Shown: positions 56,007 through 64,000 of the stretch, in pieces | Layout of the letters: every line of letters begins with the position of its first letter | How positions within the stretch are numbered: the first letter of the stretch is position 1 | Source: Chrysaora quinquecirrha | Taxonomy: Eukaryota > Cnidaria > Scyphozoa > Semaeostomeae > Pelagiidae | Length of the DNA: 64,000 nt | NCBI GenBank assembly: GCA_014526335.1 | Contig: JACTAT010000341.1 | Coordinates: 124,001-188,000 of the forward strand | Reading direction: 5' to 3' | Position numbers and translations under genes: made by a program | Notes under the pieces: model-generated | What the model saw: only the letters and a program-made list of their open reading frames with translations | Databases searched by the model: none | Told to the model about the DNA's origin: nothing

Positions 56007-56704
56007 TGTTATGAAGTGAAGTACCCTGAAGTGTAGTTATGTACTTTGACCTTTTTAGCTGTATGAACTTTGAACTTTACTGCGTGATCATTTTATTATT
56101 TCTGTTTATTTTGTTTGTTTTGATTGCTGAGCAACCATACAGTAATTATAACCAGGAAGACTTTACTTTCATTGTGTGTTTGTAAATACTTGTGTGTGAT
56201 TGGTTGACGTAATTCTGCAATTTCCTTATTTAGTTAATTTTAGCACTTTCTTATTGTCTTGCTAATATTTACCTTAGTTACATAATGTTTAAATATTTAC
56301 CTGAGTAGTGAGTTGAGGCAGTGGCAGTAGGAGGGCTGCGCGCTCAGTCGGAGTAAGAGCGCCGCGCGCTCAGTCGAAAGTAAAAGTAAGAGCGCCGCGC
56401 GCTCAGCCGATCAAATAAGTTTGAAGGTGTGGTAATAAGATTGATATTATAGCTGTGTGACGAAGCTTGTTGTTTTTGGAGTTATTCCTGCCGAATCCTG
56501 CCGATATTTTGTACGTTCTGCCTTGCAGACGATATCAGTTGCCTTCGCTGTTGCCGACCCAAGTGTTTTAAAGTTTCTTCAAGAGTCTTCAAGTCAAGTC
56601 TTGAGGTCGTAAGTTTCTGTTCTTTATTCATTCGTATATATAAAATTATCCTCGGAGTCCTAAAGAACTCAAAATCGTTAGGCCAACTAAGTCGTGGCGT
56701 AACA
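56007..56704 (+). repeat. 3' LTR of the nested retrotransposon, with 220-bp extra segment
   Basis: The same ends as the 5' LTR are present. It is 698 bases because it holds an extra block, about 56230-56450, between 'aattctgca.tttcctta' and 'agctgtgtgacgaag', which are adjacent in the 5' LTR. The block includes three GC-rich units of the form GAGCGCCGCGCGCTCAGTCG (56331-56410). Apart from this, the LTRs differ only at scattered positions. Confidence 0.88.
56331..56410. repeat. Three GC-rich tandem units in the 3' LTR
   Basis: Units at 56331, 56357 and 56390 share GCGCGCTCAGTCG and each is nearly palindromic (GAGCGCCGCGCGCTC). They stand out in AT-rich surroundings and could be enhancer-like U3 sites or stem structures. 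Confidence 0.7.
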
Positions 56705-56767
56705 CTATTTTCAAAAAAGATATTTGGTTGTTGCCGTACTCCCACAAATTCCCATTTCCTGTATAAG

Positions 56768-56909
56768 CCGAGGGGCATTTCAATCTGCAAAAAGGCGTAC
56801 AAGATTTTCTTTAAAACAAAAGGACTTTCAAGGGATTTCCAAGAAAACAATAGGATTTCCAGTAAAGGTGTATGAGATTTTCAAGGAGTGAATGTGAATT
56901 GCCCCTCGG
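56768..56909 (-). mobile_element. 142-bp MITE, CCGAGGGGC family (copy A)
   Basis: The ends CCGAGGGGC and GCCCCTCGG are inverted repeats. TATAAG occurs on both sides (56762-56767, 56910-56915) as a 6-bp duplication. The interior consists of repeated 'atcctRttgttttc' and 'aatctcRtacacctttR' phrases and aligns in reverse orientation with the copy at 57215. Confidence 0.85.
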
Positions 56910-57214
56910 TATAAGCTTTATGCGTACCTTTTTTAAATAAATAACCAGGGGCTTTCTGAATTTTTTCGCCTTATCTTTTTGTTTTTATTCTGAATTTTGT
57001 GTTTAACGCCAAATTCTTTAGATCAAAATGTTGTTTCCGAAAATCCATTATGGAGGCATAGGGGGGGGGGGGGAGCTGTTTGAAAACCACAAAAACATTT
57101 TTTAGCCAAAATAGTTGAAGCGTAGACCTACATGTTAAAACTCTTTTAAACCACACCGAAATCACAAATTGAAAAACCGAAAAACCGTACTTTTTGAAGG
57201 AAAAACCGTAAAAC

Positions 57215-57350
57215 CCGAGGGGCGATTCATTCCTTGAAAACCTCGTACACCTTTGCTAGAATACCTTTTGTTTTCACAAAAATCTCTTGGAGATCCTTTT
57301 GTTTTCCTAAAAATTTCGTACACCTTTCTGAGGAGTGGATTGCCCCTTGG
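57215..57350 (+). mobile_element. 136-bp MITE, CCGAGGGGC family (copy B)
   Basis: The ends CCGAGGGGCGATTC and GATTGCCCCTTGG are imperfect inverted repeats. TAAAAC flanks both sides (57209-57214, 57351-57356), a 6-bp duplication. The order of internal phrases is the same as in copy A but the orientation is opposite. Confidence 0.85.
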
Positions 57351-57696
57351 TAAAACAGCTCTCGAAGTGTCGAAAAACCCAGAAAACCGCCCATCATCAT
57401 AACCCCTCATGCCCAATGACCCCTTATGAATTGGATAGACTGTCTTTCGCAGAAAATTAGGTGTCTGATGAAAGGAAGACGTGTTCCTATTGTGATAAGA
57501 AAAGTATGCGACAATGCATAAAGAACAATACAAATCCCTTGACCTTAACACTTCGTTGCTAAGATAGCAGGTCGTCTCAGGTCGTTTCAGCCTCGATTCC
57601 AAATTTGACGGCTCGTTGCAGGTCGTTTCAGGTCGTTTCAGGTGGTTTCAGCTTGTTTCAGGTCGTTTCAGGTCGTCTCACTGTTTTTAAATTACG

Positions 57697-57705
57697 CAAG
57701 TAAAA
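57697..57705. repeat. 9-bp target duplication, right copy
   Basis: CAAGTAAAA, identical to 54293-54301. It closes the Mutator-like element. Confidence 0.8.
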
Positions 57706-58069
57706 TGTTAACTCAAAACGAAATCATTTTGTCATCAAAACTTTGAGAAGATTTTGGCTGATATGTATTATCTGCACTGCTGATTTCTAGGTTTTTTGTT
57801 TGCAACCCGCCCATTGGTAGGTAATGAAAAACAAGCAAAAGGATTTTGGATAAGAGTAACATGGGGTTTGGTCTATCTTCAAATATTAACTTGAAATGGT
57901 TGTTGAGAGTCACCAAATATATCATGCATTTTAAATTTTCAAAGAACCAATTACCCCATTGAGTTTTTACATGATAATGATGATTATGATGGCCTGGTCA
58001 TGATGATCAAGATTAAACATTTAATGATTTTCATCAGTTCAGAATGATTTTGGTCAGAGAAATGTATTA
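57706..58069. other. Non-coding spacer
   Basis: AT-rich, no domain. ATGATGATTATGATGG near 57972 begins the trinucleotide repeat character that dominates downstream. Confidence 0.4.
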
Positions 58070-58530
58070 ATTGGTCATTTGAGTTCCTTTTTGCTCCAGA
58101 AAAAATGCATGATGATATGTAATGATGATAATGATGATTATGATTATTATTGTTATTTTAATGATGATAATGAGGATGGGGGTAATGGTGGTGAAGATAA
58201 AACTGCAGAAGATGAGAATGATTGTGATGGTGATTGTGATGATGATTTCAGATTATTATTGTGATCACAATGATGATGATAGATGATATTGATGATGATG
58301 GTGATGATGATGATGAAGCAGATGATAACAACAACGATAATGATGAAATTGACTGTCAATGTGATGATCAAAATTTGCATGTTTGCATGCATGTTTTGGA
58401 TGTTGCTGATAATGATGATGGTGTTCATGGTAGTGATGCTGGTTTTGATGATGATGATGATGATGATGATAAGGATGATGATTATGATGATGATAATGAT
58501 GAAGATGACAATTGCTATGTTATGGAATAA
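58070..58530. repeat. Imperfect (GAT)n trinucleotide repeat tract
   Basis: About 460 bases are dominated by GAT/GAA/AAT triplets (for example pure GAT runs near 58447-58470). The repeat leaves all three plus frames and one minus frame open, giving Asp-, Met- or Ile-rich translations. I consider it a microsatellite expansion, not an acidic protein. Confidence 0.85.
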
Positions 58531-58644
58531 ATAGTCAGGTTCCCTGGAGAGAAATCAATTTCTTGCAGGGTCTAAAACTACAAAATTGTTATTTTTTGTT
58601 GCATTTTTTCCAGATTCAATTATTTTTTGGCCATTACAAGTAGA

Positions 58645-58877
58645 CTACAATCCTGGACAAAAATATTGGAATTAGTGATCAAAATCCTATATCTCTCGCC
58701 TTTTCATCCTGTGGTCAATATTTCCAACCCCTCCCCTGAACAATGTTGTGTGGGTGCAAGTGCTGCATTGCGGCATATTGAACAAATATGAACAACATTG
58801 TGCTGGGGGGAGGGGGGAAATTATGAGTAGATTTTAAAAACTGCCTCAGTTCCAATATATTTTGTCCAAGATTGTAG
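58645..58877. mobile_element. Foldback MITE, Tc1/mariner-like ends (copy 2)
   Basis: CTACAATCCTGGACAAAA at the left is inverted at the right as TTTTGTCCAAGATTGTAG. An inner stem pairs CCCCTCCCCTGAACAATGTTG (near 58728) with CAACATTGTGCTGGGGGGAGGGG (near 58793). TA dinucleotides at both ends fit a TA target. Length and architecture match copy 1 at 19835-20066. Confidence 0.8.
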
Positions 58878-59329
58878 CTTCCTTATCTTGACACCCATGA
58901 AGGAAATGAGCTTTTACCTTGACACCTGCAATGGGGTGAATATTAGTACCAGATCAGCCTATGAAAGACAAGACACCACTAAATAGCCTTTTTAGTGTGA
59001 TCTCTTATTGCATGTATTGTGCATTTCTTAACACAAGCATAAAATTTGGAACAATAAGACAGTTTGTTATGCTTATTAAGAATCCTATGAGACACAAGTT
59101 GAAAAACGCTCCAGAATCTATTTTTAGCTCACAGTACTTGGGTCCAGTCCTTTTTTAATGAAAATGCTTAATTCTCGCTAAGACATTCTGATAAAACTTT
59201 GAAAACAAGTTAAAACGCATAACTTGGCATGGAGAATCTATCCTCTTATATCTACAAGCAAATTTTAACCAAAATCTATTTTTAGACTGGGCGCTCGGAC
59301 CCAGTCTTTCTTGCATTTTTGTATCTTTT
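58878..59329. other. Non-coding stretch with a short hairpin
   Basis: The direct repeat 'atctatttttag' (59118, 59276) flanks about 160 bases, and AGACTGGG...CCCAGTCT (59284-59307) forms an 8-bp stem next to the second copy. The significance is unclear. No gene is seen. Confidence 0.4.
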
Positions 59330-59450
59330 GCAATCAATGCCAGGGGAGGGTGGAAGCGGTTGTGGGCATGCGCAGTGAGTGCATTTTTGAAGCGTGAAAG
59401 TTTCTCCACGATGGGCGGTGATCACGAAAATATCATCGGTAAGTTTTGCT
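59330..59450 (+). promoter_or_regulatory. Candidate promoter and first exon
   Basis: A GC-richer patch holds GGCATGCGCAGTG (59365-59377), an NRF1-like palindromic site. About 35 bases on, an ATG at 59411 begins M-G-G-D-H-E-N-I-I followed by a strong donor, ATCGGTAAGT (59437-59446). YY1-like AAGATGGCGGCC lies at 59597. Together these look like a metazoan housekeeping-type promoter with a short first coding exon, perhaps of the FTGCDT-family gene 1.4 kb downstream. No second exon with matching phase was proved. Confidence 0.4.
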
Positions 59451-60855
59451 TTTTTCTTCATTTATTCTACAATTTTACTATTATTTTGCACCATTTGTGG
59501 TTATTAACGACAGGATTTCATCGTACTGTTCGGAAGTAGGTAGCAAAAAGGCAGCCAGTGAGTGATTCTTCGTTCCTTCTGGGAGCAAGATTTCGCGAAG
59601 ATGGCGGCCATGAGATCTCGCAGAAAATGGCCCAAGTTTGTAGCATTGTTTTAGAAATTCCTTAGGGGCTTTTTGTATATCGAATGCATAACTTGAAAGA
59701 AAAGTTCTTCGGATATTTAAAAGTGTCATCGATCCCCGAAGAGCCCCTCTCCAATTTGGCATTTTGGCTGCATTTATGACCACCACTTTTCAGGTCTGCC
59801 ATTAACGCAGCACCCATTTAGTCAAGGCGCGCAGTATGCGAGCTTTTCGGTAAACTTGTCGAGAATGGAAGTGACAAAATGCAACATTCTTCCTCTGAAC
59901 GATCATATTTTACGGCTTTGAATTCATTACTAAGAAATTGAAAGATTTCATTGACCATGAAATGAACTTAAATTGCTCAAACACTGGAAATTCTACGAAT
60001 TTCTGTTGTAGATAGGAAAGGCCTAAAATGTGATGCCAGAAATCATGGTAAGTCTTATATCTTAGTCTTATGCCTTTGATAAAGATAGCACACATGCAAC
60101 AGAAACATGCAATAAAATGAATCTCTTCTAATCTCAAATTAGTTTTAGTTTTGTATACTGCTATTTCTTGTTGTTGGTAAATTATTTCATAGTTGCTGTT
60201 GTGTTAGAGGGAATGCCAGAAACCTTATTCTCATTCTCAGCTTGGTATAATTAGTGTACTGGTAACAATTCTGCAAACCAAACTAAAAACCATGGTGCCA
60301 AAAACCTTATTTTCATTCTCAGCTTGGATTCTGACAAGCTTGCTGTCCTACTTTGTCTTCGTCTCAGAAAAAAATTCATTCACACAAATATGCATGAAAA
60401 CTCGATTTGGTTGTTCAAATTTTTGCTTTTGCTTAATAAAATTCACTTTTTGTCCAGAAAAATCGGCGATTATTGAAGATTGTGTTTTCCAAAATACACT
60501 GTTCGTGGCCGTCTGGCAGCCATACATTGATCAACTGACAGTGTTTGCCTCGTTTCGAATCAGAATGAGAACGCATGCGCAACTTCGCTTCCACCCCCCC
60601 CCTGCAATCAATGCATTGCAAACGAAATTCAAAATTTTGCAATGTCGAATGACGGTCACATTTTCAATAAATGCAAACATACTCATTCCCAATATCCCAA
60701 TAATACTCTTACAATTGGTACTCGTATTCCGTCCCTTTTCCTCTATGGGTGGGTAAATTGGCTTACATCAGAAGTAAACTAGCAAAAGTACTCCAAATGT
60801 GAATTATACCATATGTTCCGGTAGTTTGGTTTCTGAAACAGTTTAATTAGTTCGG
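59451..60855. other. Presumed intron or spacer
   Basis: No domain on either strand. It contains the YY1-like site and, at 60570-60600, a second GCATGCGCAACTTC plus C-run (CCACCCCCCCCC) that loosely mirrors the GC-rich patch near 59340-59375 in reverse. 'ccttattYtcattctcagcttgg' occurs twice (60223 and 60306). Confidence 0.4.
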
Positions 60856-61698
60856 ATGCCCATTGAAAGGCAGGCCTTCCCACGTGAGGTTTCTATCATT
60901 GGCGATAATCAAGCACACGAACAAAACAATGAAGTTATCAAGTCTGTTGCAGGTGCTGTTGGCATATTGGATACTCTCAAAGCATTACTGAATTGGATGA
61001 TAGCACGACCAGAAGAGGCACCGATGATAGATGATTTTGAAACTATGTTTGCAAGGAACGACAATTTGCTAGACAATCTTAACAAACATCACGAGAACAC
61101 TCATGCTTTCAAGAAATGCTTCAAAAACCATGTTATTGCTTTGGAACAAACGTCGTTAAGTGAGGGAAATCCATTTAAAGAAGAAGATAGCATTTTGATG
61201 ACAATAACAAGTCAAAATATTATGAGTGAGAAAGTGATGGAGTCAGTTTTTCTTGCCCAGACACTGGGGAAAGTGCAGTACAATGATTTTGTTGAAAAGA
61301 GGTTAATTTATGGCAGAGAAAAAATGGCTGCCCCTACACAGCTATGTGGAGAAACTTGGACAACAAATTTCCAAATCGCTCATATTTTGGCATGGATTTA
61401 CTGGGTGTGGCACTATATCATCTTTTGCCAGCATAGGAAAAATCGCTGCTTGGGAAACCTGGAAAGCATTTCCAGGCGTTACCAATACCTTCGCATTGCT
61501 TGCGGATAGACAGTACGCTGATTGCCATGACATTGAAAAATTTGTCTCATTAATGTATTGCAGGACGACAGAACTTTTTGAAGTAAACGAGTGTCAGTGG
61601 TTGCTGTTCTCGAAGAAATCTAGATCAGTTGATAGTATACTACCGTCAAAACATGCTCTTATCCAACATGCTAAAAGAACTATTTATCAACAGGGTGA
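60856..61698 (+). pseudogene. FTGCDT-family protein, second copy, internally deleted
   Basis: The open frame at 60856-61509 begins M-P-I-E-R-Q-A-F-P-R-E-V and continues with M-F-A-R-N-D-N-L-L-D-N-L-N-K-H-H-E-N-T-H (residues 57-76) and a V-E-K-R-L-I end near residue 153. After this the signal passes to another frame (61310-61698): F-W-H-G-F-T-G-C-G-T-I-S-S-F, then W-E-T-W-K-A-F-P-G-V and A-L-I-Q-H-A-K-R-T-I-Y-Q, ending at the donor CAGGGTGAGT (61691-61700). The motif D is changed to G (F-T-G-C-G-T). The N-terminal and C-terminal blocks are known to me from the same large cnidarian proteins, separated by several hundred residues, so the middle is deleted here. Confidence 0.7.
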
Positions 61699-62067
61699 GT
61701 TTAATTTTTACTATTTTAAAACAATTTAGCATATATGCTTGCACTAAAGATAGTGGAGAGGGATTTCTCCCAAAGATTCTATTTTGACTGTGTTATATTA
61801 ACACTTAAACACTTAAAGGTCATTCAGGGAATCATATTCAGTCTTTTGCTTAATATCATTGAAATTGCTTTTTTGATATCTTATAATCATTTACTTTTAT
61901 TTCTCATATTTCTTAAATTGCAGATATGTATGGGCGAAATCACTAGAGAGGGTTCAACATTTGCCTGATCCATGTAACTATTTGCATGAAACAGAAATCT
62001 AGATCAAATTATATTGAAATGAATTGATATTGAGTTGAATTAGCCAGATTTTGCGTTGAGTTTTTCA
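61699..62067. other. Intron-like sequence after the FTGCDT-family exon
   Basis: It follows a GTGAGT donor. An acceptor-like TTAAATTGCAG ends at 61922, after which a short frame (I-C-M-G-E-I-T-R-E-G-S-T-F-A) reaches a TGA at 61966. That could be the terminal exon of the copy. Confidence 0.4.
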
Positions 62068-62205
62068 TTGGTGTTGTGAATTTCTATTTGTGTTGTGACC
62101 TTTCTATTTGCTTGTGACTTTATTTGTGTTGTGACTTTTTTATTTGCGTTTTGACTTTTTTATTTGCGTTGTCACGTTTTAATTTGTGTTGTGACTTTTT
62201 CGGGT
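62068..62205. repeat. Minisatellite of 20-22 bp units
   Basis: About six to seven imperfect units of 'tatttgYgttgtgactttttt' occur head to tail, with the middle units carrying G-to-C and length variants. Confidence 0.8.
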
Positions 62206-62849
62206 TTTGCTTTGCTTTTTTAATGACAGTTCCTATTTTGATATGCCATAATTCATTTTTTCATTTCAACATCATTTCACCGTAAATTCACGATGTCCTG
62301 GAATAAAAGGAAGTTCTACAACATGCCAAATTCATTTTTGAAACATTTTAGTAATTTCGAGTAATTTGTCTTATCTGTGCATAAGTATAGTGCATATATT
62401 TTCTGGGTTTTGGTTATCACAACACGTACAACTTTATTGAAGGATGGAAAAAAACTGCAAGGCAGAGTTGAATGCAAAGATGGTAGGCAAAGGCATCAAG
62501 ATTACAGGTGAAATGTTGGATAATTGGAAAGAGAGGCGATTTCTCATGCACAAGGCAACATTTTCCCTTCAGTATTTCATCACATTTTATCTCCTTTTTT
62601 AAAGACATCTAATGATAAACATAACAGTAATAAAATAATGAAATTGCCGAAAATGTAATATCATTTTCATTGCAACATATACATTTACTTTAAAACTGGA
62701 ATAACGTTTGTTCTACTTATGCAATATGTCTGATCTTCCCTCATTGAAAGTATGTTTCTGTCTTTTCATTTTATTTATGTTTAATTTATGCTACTTAAGA
62801 CTGTTGTAGATTAACGCTTTAGTTGTGAATGCTAACAAATATTGTTGTT
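62206..62849. other. Non-coding stretch, nothing recognised
   Basis: AT-rich with no domain. A minus-strand 63-codon frame at 62417-62608 shows no motif. Confidence 0.35.
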
Positions 62850-63226
62850 TTAATTATTCTGTACTAAATATTCTGTATCAAAGTGATTAAATTTCTTCCA
62901 AATGTCCTCATAATATTCTTGTAAAATTGCGGTAAAGCGTTGTTTCTCATTGTTAAGAGGCTTTGCAATCAAAAGTCTTTGTTCGTTTGAACTTGGTTGG
63001 GACATTCTGTTTGGGGTATGATGAATTTTTAAGATTAACACTTTAAATGTTCATCCCTATTTATTGGCCTTTTGTGCCTAGATTTACAGGCCTGAAATAA
63101 ATTTAATATCTTGTTTATTTCTTCTACATCATTTGAGCGAAGCACCCTTGACATTAAACTATGTTTGCCCGAGGAGTATATCCTGTTGGCAATTTTATTG
63201 TCTGAATGAAGAAAGATACCAGACAT
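62850..63226 (-). CDS. Unrecognised coding-like frames, minus strand
   Basis: Two minus-strand frames (63035-63226 and 62850-63041) overlap by seven bases in different frames. Composition is protein-like: S-L-M-S-R-V-L-R-S-N-D-V-E-E-I-N-K-I-L-N-L-F, then Q-R-F-T-A-I-L-Q-E-Y-Y-E-D-I-W-K-K-F. Together they would form about 125 residues, mostly helical, joined by one frameshift. CCTGTAAGTG on the minus strand near 63240 could be a donor upstream. I do not recognise the family. Confidence 0.3.
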
Positions 63227-63247
63227 AAAGAGCTACACTTACAGGGT

Positions 63248-63486
63248 AACTGCTATCCATATTTTACAAATCAGGACACTAAAAGTTCGACAAGTATCAA
63301 AAGAAGTTCAAAAATTACAAAAGAGATTTGTAGACCTAAATAATAAGTCCAGTGATTCAACTACTGAAAGAGATTTTGAAAAAGCATTTGGCGAACTTGC
63401 CATCAAACTGTTACATTCAAGTCAATGTACAGTAAAAGCACTTCTACTCCAATATTCACATTGAAAACATTATTGAAAGACGTACA
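63248..63486 (+). CDS. Possible helical exon, plus strand
   Basis: The frame runs V-R-Q-V-S-K-E-V-Q-K-L-Q-K-R-F-V-D-L-N-N-K, then T-E-R-D-F-E-K-A-F-G-E-L-A-I-K-L-L to a TGA near 63463. It lies between an AG-like TTACAG (63244) and a GTAAGT donor at 63487. The end frame differs from the start frame, so either a shift or a wrong boundary is involved. It is a coiled-coil-like helix with no family match. Confidence 0.3.
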
Positions 63487-64000
63487 GGTAAGTGAACATG
63501 CTTTGAAGCAGTAATATTTAGAAAGCATGGTTACGAAAATATCAAATAATTCAAGTCTTGTGTCCCCTTTCATGCTAATTATCATTTTTTTCTTAATCAA
63601 CTAATTATCCTGACAAAATGGTTAAGTATGCCTACGAAACTCCGATTTATCGTTATTTCATCCATTGTTAATATTTTGTACCATTTATCATCTCTTTTTG
63701 CTAGATAGAATGTTGTTGTCAAAGTAATTATCTGTTCTTGATGATGTCTTCCAGCCAGTATTAATGACAGACATAACTGTCTTGATCTTCTTTAGTCATT
63801 TTAGGTTAGTATGGCCTGCTAGTACAGACACTGTTTTTATTACTGTTATTCTATTGGTTTGTCATCTTTGTTAGATACTTGTAAGAAAGAAGAATCCTCT
63901 GTTATAAAGTAACCAGGCATATGTACAACTGTTAAACCAGAATCGGGATTCCCTGTTTGCAATGCTGTTGAATTAGACTCTGGAAAGTTTCCTTGGAATT
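63487..64000. other. Non-coding window end
   Basis: AT-rich sequence beginning at the GTAAGT. No domain was seen before the window edge. Confidence 0.4.

Larger units (their letters stand above)
54651..56704 (+). mobile_element. Internally deleted LTR retrotransposon (gag only), Ty3/gypsy-like
   Basis: Two LTRs are bounded by TG...CA and a 4-bp target duplication CTAT (54647-54650 and 56705-56708). A likely primer-binding site, TGGTTCCCCGTGTGAGGA, lies at 55136-55153, two bases after the 5' LTR. A purine tract AAAGGAGAGGGTAA immediately precedes the 3' LTR at 55993-56006. The interior is only about 870 bases and encodes the start of gag fused to what seems to be the end of pol, so protease, RT and integrase are gone. 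The unit would depend on an intact relative. Confidence 0.9.
54302..57696. mobile_element. Mutator-like foldback transposon with long inverted repeats
   Basis: The left arm (54302-54529) and right arm (57479-57696) are inverted copies of about 220-228 bases. Each starts CGTAATTTA...AAACAGTGAG, then carries a tandem array of 10-base GACCTGAAAC-like units (54320-54400; 57597-57680), and ends near GGAACACGT. The flanking 9-bp duplication CAAGTAAAA supports a MULE-type origin. The interior has no transposase and holds three later insertions: an LTR retrotransposon (54651-56704) and two MITEs. Without these and their duplicated target bases, the element would be about 1.05 kb and non-autonomous. 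Confidence 0.85.

Noticed and set aside
58079..58534. Overlapping Asp-rich, Met-rich and Ile-rich open frames
   Set aside because: They are translations of one GAT-type microsatellite in different frames, not acidic proteins.
59481..59786. 101-codon minus-strand frame
   Set aside because: It overlaps the promoter-like patch and YY1-type site, with no motif; it could be a divergent gene but nothing supports it.

Overview
The window is AT-rich animal-type nuclear DNA. It has GT-AG splice sites, long non-coding stretches, very few intact reading frames and no operon-like layout. The domain families present (ISL2EU, DIRS, hAT-ZMYM, THAP9-like P, Harbinger, Penelope, Bel/Pao, CR1/L2-like LINEs, and a protein family with an FTGCDT motif that I associate with corals, hydrozoans and sponges) suggest a cnidarian or another early-branching metazoan. 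That is an inference from family memory, not from a search. I see no certain single-copy host gene, rRNA or tRNA, and no CRISPR array.

Layout. 0.6-2.6 kb: exons of cnidarian-type repeat proteins (FTGCDT-associated domain, coiled coil plus RING-like finger). 2.8-4.8 kb: decayed Ty3/gypsy gag-pol. 6.1-9.1 kb: CR1/L2-like LINE with ORF1, PHD fingers, reverse transcriptase and a TTGAA tail. 9.5-11.3 kb: inverted-repeat element enclosing an FTGCDT-family gene. 11.3-12.1 kb: Bel/Pao gag, minus strand. 13.5-14.0 kb: SF3 helicase-like fragment. 14.3-18.6 kb: second LINE, split by an 0.9 kb insert. 20.4-22.2 kb: unknown coding remnants split by an RTE-like LINE with a 9-bp target duplication. 22.8-24.2 kb: DIRS-like remnant. 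25.7-27.2 kb: LINE fragment (-), then Bel/Pao integrase end (+). 28.0-29.1 kb: two exons of an integrase-like protein. 33.1-37.7 kb: near-complete ISL2EU transposon with convergent YqaJ-nuclease and THAP/DDE-transposase genes. 39.9-40.3 kb: Harbinger fragment. 43.0-44.6 kb: DIRS RNase H and tyrosine recombinase (-). 44.6-47.3 kb: multi-exon hAT transposase (-). 47.9-49.1 kb: long unknown ORF (-). 50.8-51.7 kb: Penelope-like RT. 52.0-53.4 kb: P-element/THAP9-like transposase. 54.3-57.7 kb: Mutator-like foldback element carrying a nested LTR retrotransposon and two MITEs, each with its own target duplication. 58-64 kb: trinucleotide repeat, a second copy of a Tc1-like MITE, a promoter-like segment and a second FTGCDT-family copy.

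Functionally this is a graveyard of selfish elements, not a cooperating gene set. The most informative parts are those whose insertion order can be read from target duplications: the nest at 54.3-57.7 kb, the 513-bp element that splits the YqaJ gene, and the LINE that splits the unknown ORF near 21 kb. The FTGCDT family occurs in two places, once lying exactly between long inverted repeats. That makes it the best candidate here for a poorly described mobile system.
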